Source: Thioploca sp.
Lineage (GTDB): Bacteria > Pseudomonadota > Gammaproteobacteria > Beggiatoales > Beggiatoaceae
Assembly: GCA_030627235.1 (NCBI GenBank)
Contig: DAOUSL010000001.1
Location: 1-64,000 of the forward strand
Length of the DNA stretch: 64,000 bases
Direction: 5' to 3'
The position numbers and the translations under genes are program-made. Each line of letters opens with the position of its first letter. Position 1 is the first letter of the stretch. Positions 59,664 through 64,000 of the stretch are shown one piece after another. A model generated the notes under the pieces. It was given only the letters and a program-made list of their open reading frames with translations. It ran no database searches and was not told the origin of the DNA.

Positions 59664-60926
59664 TTAATCTATGATTAATTTTACTGCTGTTGTTAAATCG
59701 GGAACTATATGCCAGCTTACTGGTAACGAAGTTTTATCTTCCAAATCTTTATCAGTTTCTATAAGAATTAAGCCTTTACACTTAGCATGATATCCAGCTA
59801 AAATATCACTGATCATATCACCAATTAACCATGAATTAGTTAAATCAATTTGCATTTCTTGGGCAGCTTTAAATAACATTCCTGGGCCAGGTTTACGATC
59901 ATAGCTATCAACTACTGTTCTATCTTTAACCTGTGGCACAGCTGGACAATGATAAAAACCATCCAATTGGGTTCCATGTTCTGCTAATTGTGCAGATAAA
60001 GCCTTATGAATTTCTGTCAAATCAGCTTCTGTAATAATGCCTTGTCCTATTGGTGATTGATTAGTTACTAATATGCAAGCAAATCCTGCTTTTCGTAACT
60101 GTTTAATAGCTTCACCACCACCAGCAACTAATTCCACTTGTTCAGGATCAGATAAATAATGTACTGATTTTATTAAAGTTCCATCACGATCTAAAAATAT
60201 TGCTGGTCGACCTCGATTAAATTTATCAATTGTAAGTTCAACCGCATCACGCTGAGATTGTAGATAAGTTTTATAAGTTCCAACATCAGTATGATAACCA
60301 TCCCAGACCCAACCTCGCATTTTACCAACAAATTTAGGCAATACATCAAATCCTAAGTCAAAAACTTGCATTGCTGCAATTTCTTTGTAAGTATTGGAAT
60401 CAATAACATATATGCCAGCATTAGCAAAATCAGTTTTCGGTTGCTTAGGTTTTTCTACAAAACTGGTAATTATATTTTGTGCATCTAATTCCGCAATACC
60501 GCAAGCTTTAGGATTTGGAGCATGGAATAATAACATGGTGATTGGATCAGGATGCTGACGATGAAAATTAAGCAATTCAGCTAGATTTACATCACTAAAA
60601 TTATCAGCATAAATAATAATTATTTCATCTGCATCATCAGCAAAATTTGGATTAGCCGCAATAGTTCCAGCTGAACCTAGTAATTTTGGTTCATAGAACT
60701 CAATTAATTGTAACTCACCATCTAATTGTTCAATATAGTCTCGTACTTGTCCAGCTAAGTGATGAGTATTTAATAGAGCTTCTGTTATTCCAACTTCAAT
60801 TATTTTTTCAATCCAATAATCCAGTAATGGTCGTCCAGCGATTGGAACTAAACATTTCGTCACTTGATTAGTAAGTGGACGTAATCTAGTCCCAAGGCCA
60901 GCAGCTAATAATATTACTTTAGTCAT
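59664..60926 (-). CDS. Bifunctional sugar nucleotidyltransferase / HAD heptose-bisphosphate phosphatase fusion (HddC-GmhB-like)
   Basis: N-terminal MTKVILLAAGLGTRLRPLTNQVTKCLVPIAGRPLLDYWIEK; C-terminal RPAIFLDRDGTLIKSVHYLSDPEQVELVAGGGEAIKQLR...NQSPIGQGIIT...RKPGPGMLFKAAQEM...WLIGDMISDILAG. Confidence 0.88.
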   Translation of the reverse strand: MTKVILLAAGLGTRLRPLTNQVTKCLVPIAGRPLLDYWIEKIIEVGITEALLNTHHLAGQVRDYIEQLDGELQLIEFYEPKLLGSAGTIAANPNFADDADEIIIIYADNFSDVNLAELLNFHRQHPDPITMLLFHAPNPKACGIAELDAQNIITSFVEKPKQPKTDFANAGIYVIDSNTYKEIAAMQVFDLGFDVLPKFVGKMRGWVWDGYHTDVGTYKTYLQSQRDAVELTIDKFNRGRPAIFLDRDGTLIKSVHYLSDPEQVELVAGGGEAIKQLRKAGFACILVTNQSPIGQGIITEADLTEIHKALSAQLAEHGTQLDGFYHCPAVPQVKDRTVVDSYDRKPGPGMLFKAAQEMQIDLTNSWLIGDMISDILAGYHAKCKGLILIETDKDLEDKTSLPVSWHIVPDLTTAVKLIID

Positions 60927-61495
60927 GGTAAAATTTGATGTAAACGTTGACCGATAATATGACCGATAGACATATGTAAATCCTCGATAATTCCATAATT
61001 ATTACTTGGAACATGGATTTGAATATCTGCCAGTTCCTGAACTTTACCACCATCAAAACCGGTTAGTGCAACTACTGTAACTCCATTTTCTTTCGCCCAC
61101 TGACAAGCATTTACAATATTAGGTGAATTTCCAGAACCGGTAATTGCTATAGCTATATCGCCAGCAGTGGCAAAAGCATTTAATTGATAACGAAAAATTT
61201 CAGCATAAGAAGTATCGTTAGCTAGTGCTGTCAATAGTCCAACATTATCACTAAGGCTGTGAACTTGTAAAGCTTTTGGTCCTCCAGGAGCTCCTGTCAT
61301 AACAAATTCTAAACCAAAATGACCTGAAGTACTGGCACTACCACCATTACCAAATACAAAAACTTTACGATTATCTTGTTGAGCTTGTACAAGTTTGTCA
61401 ACTAATTCATCAATTATTTTATAGTCAATAGCACTAATCACCTCATTCATAGTAGTGAAATAGTCTTGTGCCGATTGACACATACTTCTATTCAT
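60923..61495 (-). CDS. gmhA: Sedoheptulose-7-phosphate isomerase-like SIS protein
   Basis: KVFVFGNGGSASTSGHFGLEFV, GDIAIAITGSGNSPNIVNACQWAKENGVTVVALTGFDGGKV. Confidence 0.85.
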   Translation of the reverse strand: MNRSMCQSAQDYFTTMNEVISAIDYKIIDELVDKLVQAQQDNRKVFVFGNGGSASTSGHFGLEFVMTGAPGGPKALQVHSLSDNVGLLTALANDTSYAEIFRYQLNAFATAGDIAIAITGSGNSPNIVNACQWAKENGVTVVALTGFDGGKVQELADIQIHVPSNNYGIIEDLHMSIGHIIGQRLHQILP

Positions 61496-61533
61496 AATTC
61501 TCTCCTTTTATCTAAGAATAATTAAATTCATCG

Positions 61534-63240
61534 TTATTCTGAACATGATAATCCTTGTATGCTTTCCGAATATAATAAATCATTTTTGGGATTAACGCTT
61601 TCTGTATAAATAAACATATCAATACTATCTGCATTATAGATTATGCTACCATCTTGCAATCGATAGCCAAATAAAACTTGCACAAAACCAGATAATGGTA
61701 TCTTTCCCTGATAAATAAAGAAATCATGTTCTGGTTGTAATGTAATATTTTGTTGGAAAACCTGTAAATTTTCTAAATCACCATCCCATTCTGCAACTGC
61801 TTTACCTTCATTAACTATTGTGTAGAATTTTTCTACTTTAGATTCTGGATATGGTTTGTGAATAGCAATTGCTAAAATATCTGCTTGTTTACCAATATCA
61901 TAGTTATCAACAGTAATTTTACCTTTAATTTTAACATTATCAGGTGTACATTGGGTAGTAATGCGTTCATATGGACCACAATTTACTGAGACACTACCGG
62001 TAATTTCAGTAGCAGTATTCATTTGATTGAAATTTATAGCTTTACCTTCTGGTACTTCTCCAACTGCCCAAGCTTGAAAGTTATCAAATACTAGAAGAGT
62101 AGATTCATGAAGAAAAGTATATGTAGCAAAATAAACACCAACTGCTTGTACATCTTGAAATTTATGTTCAATAAAAGTAGTATTTTGCGGTTCAAATTGC
62201 ATTTTATTCACTTCTGTTAACAGTTCATCACTTGTAGTTTGATATAATTGTTTTTCTGCATCAGTAGCTTGTTTAGGTTTATATTTTATATCCTCAAGAG
62301 TTGTTACAAGATTATCAACTTTTATAGTATCTTGATGTGGATTATATTTGGCCCAACGTGAATTTAAAGGATTTAATTGGACAACAGCTCCTCGTTTTAA
62401 AGCTTCAACTGACATACCATCTACACCAGTAGAAAATTTGTCAGTTTTTTCATTATTTATAATTTTAGCTTCACTAATCCAAAATTGTTCACCATCTTGG
62501 ACAATAAATCTACCTTCTTCAATATTATCACGTCGACGAGTCAAATTAACCGAAAGCTTACTAGTTGCATCAAAAGTAATCTGTTTAGCATCATTTCCAC
62601 CATTAATAAAACCTTTCTTCTTCCATAAGTAAAAAGCCGAAAAATTAACCTTGGCATCTTTGGTACTATAAAAAGCTTTAGATAATGGTTGTTTCCACTT
62701 TTCTGGTTCTACAAAAAAAAGAGTCATATCAGACCGTTGTTTTTTATCTGCCCTGCTATGAAGTGAATTATTAGGATAATCAATAGCATAAGAGCATGGT
62801 CTGCTACCTTCTGAAGGCTGTACTGTAGCTTGGGGTATTTTATTGAATAGATTGTATTTATTACCTTTTTTATCTTCTATGGTAACGTCTGAAACATTAG
62901 TGAAACGAGCAATCATGCCACCATAAAATATTGCACTTGGAAAATCAGTTCGATATCTATGTTGTTCTTTACCAGTTTCATTATATGAGGCTGGACTAAA
63001 TGGTTTATTCAAATCAAATTCATACCAAATTAGTGCATCATTATATATACCATCTTTATCTAAATCTTGATATTGCATTGAGTTTTTATTCCGGTAACCA
63101 CCAGGATAGATTTTATCATGTTTTGGTAGATACTCTCCCCACCATTGAACAAATTTAGCAGATTCAGCATAAGCAGGTGAAATAAAAGATATTGCTATAA
63201 TAATTAAATTAATAATTAAATTTTTCATAGTATTTTCCAC
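61534..63240 (-). CDS. Large secreted protein of unknown function
   Basis: Signal peptide MKNLIINLIIIAISFISPAYAE; 568 aa intact ORF; no recognised domain. Confidence 0.6.
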   Translation of the reverse strand: MENTMKNLIINLIIIAISFISPAYAESAKFVQWWGEYLPKHDKIYPGGYRNKNSMQYQDLDKDGIYNDALIWYEFDLNKPFSPASYNETGKEQHRYRTDFPSAIFYGGMIARFTNVSDVTIEDKKGNKYNLFNKIPQATVQPSEGSRPCSYAIDYPNNSLHSRADKKQRSDMTLFFVEPEKWKQPLSKAFYSTKDAKVNFSAFYLWKKKGFINGGNDAKQITFDATSKLSVNLTRRRDNIEEGRFIVQDGEQFWISEAKIINNEKTDKFSTGVDGMSVEALKRGAVVQLNPLNSRWAKYNPHQDTIKVDNLVTTLEDIKYKPKQATDAEKQLYQTTSDELLTEVNKMQFEPQNTTFIEHKFQDVQAVGVYFATYTFLHESTLLVFDNFQAWAVGEVPEGKAINFNQMNTATEITGSVSVNCGPYERITTQCTPDNVKIKGKITVDNYDIGKQADILAIAIHKPYPESKVEKFYTIVNEGKAVAEWDGDLENLQVFQQNITLQPEHDFFIYQGKIPLSGFVQVLFGYRLQDGSIIYNADSIDMFIYTESVNPKNDLLYSESIQGLSCSE

Positions 63241-63323
63241 ATGTTAAAATTATTTTAATAGATTAAGGGTAATTTATTTAGCTTTGATTACGTCATTTTG
63301 CAGTTTTTAACAACTAGAATACT

Positions 63324-64000
63324 CTACATATTTAAACGTTTTTTAAAAATATTAGCCAATCTTTTAGTATTTTGTTGTAATTCATAATCTTTTTTAACTT
63401 TTTGTCCAGCTGCAATGCTAAGTTGTTGCCGAAAATCAGGTTTATCCATTAATTCAGCTATTGCAACGGCTAAACCATCTATATCTGAAGGAGCAACTAA
63501 TAAACCATTAACTCTATGTTCGATTAATTCTGGAATTCCAGTAATATTAGTAGTTACGCAAGGAATTTCCATTGCCATGGCTTCCATTAATACAACTGGT
63601 AAACCTTCAGCAAAACTAGCTAACACAAAGATGTCAGTATTAGCATAAAATTGGATGATCTGATCTTGATTAACTGCTCCAGCAAACACAATTTGCTTAG
63701 TTAATCCTCTTTGTTTTACTTCAGTTTCTAGAGTTGATCTATCTGGACCATTTCCTACTAGACATAAGCGTAATTTATAACCTTTAGCAACTAAATGAGT
63801 TATTGCTTCAATTAGAATAAATTGGCCTTTATCTGGCACTAATCTACCTACACAAAGTATTTCAAATGGTTCTGGATATTGACGAAATTGATTAGGAGTA
63901 AATATATTAGGATTGACTCCTAGTGGACTTACTTCTAATTTATCCCAACAAGTTGGTGGTGATAACATCATCAATTGACTATTTGCAAAATTGGTAATAC
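63324..64000 (-). CDS. Glycosyltransferase family 4-like protein (5' end beyond the window)
   Basis: EILCVGRLVPDKGQFILIEAITHLVAKGYKLRLCLVGNGPDRSTLE...DIFVLASFAEGLPVVLMEAMAMEIPCVTTNITGIPELIEHRVNGLLV; frame stays open to the window end (ITNFANSQL...). Confidence 0.9.
   Translation of the reverse strand, partial: ITNFANSQLMMLSPPTCWDKLEVSPLGVNPNIFTPNQFRQYPEPFEILCVGRLVPDKGQFILIEAITHLVAKGYKLRLCLVGNGPDRSTLETEVKQRGLTKQIVFAGAVNQDQIIQFYANTDIFVLASFAEGLPVVLMEAMAMEIPCVTTNITGIPELIEHRVNGLLVAPSDIDGLAVAIAELMDKPDFRQQLSIAAGQKVKKDYELQQNTKRLANIFKKRLNM

Noticed and set aside
1-64000. Defence island or prophage
   Set aside because: Only isolated defence-like genes (CARF nuclease, SIR2-TPR) about 30 kb apart; no integrase, phage structural genes or att-like duplications seen, and the tRNA genes are not flanked by integrases.

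Overview
This is a 64 kb window from an AT-rich bacterial chromosome. Gene content and order (rplY-prs-tRNAGln-ispE, soxYZ, aceEF, korAB, murJ, typA, queA) suggest a gammaproteobacterial sulfur oxidiser, possibly Thiotrichales/Beggiatoaceae-like; that placement is inference. Most of the window is housekeeping: pyruvate dehydrogenase, PTS HPr/EI/EIIA, SAM cycle genes metK and ahcY, ispE, tsaB, 2-oxoacid:ferredoxin oxidoreductase, ubiD, moaDE and heptose biosynthesis. The best candidate for an undescribed system is a tightly packed three-gene unit at 1660-5247: a Ser/Thr kinase with a C-terminal SH3-like region, an M23-like peptidase, and a Card1/Can2-like (DUF1887) CARF plus PD-(D/E)XK nuclease, with no CRISPR array or cas genes in view. 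Other accessory signals are: a SIR2-TPR protein; a tandem pair of paralogues with a soluble domain plus one C-terminal TM helix; a (Gly-Val-Arg)n DUF928-like protein beside soxYZ; a four-copy MITE-like family with nested hairpins, one copy of which appears to supply the murJ stop codon; a cyclase-like domain that has lost its metal-binding Asp residues; and a TPS-type haemagglutinin with an internal repeat insertion. All family calls come from reading motifs by eye; no database searches were run.
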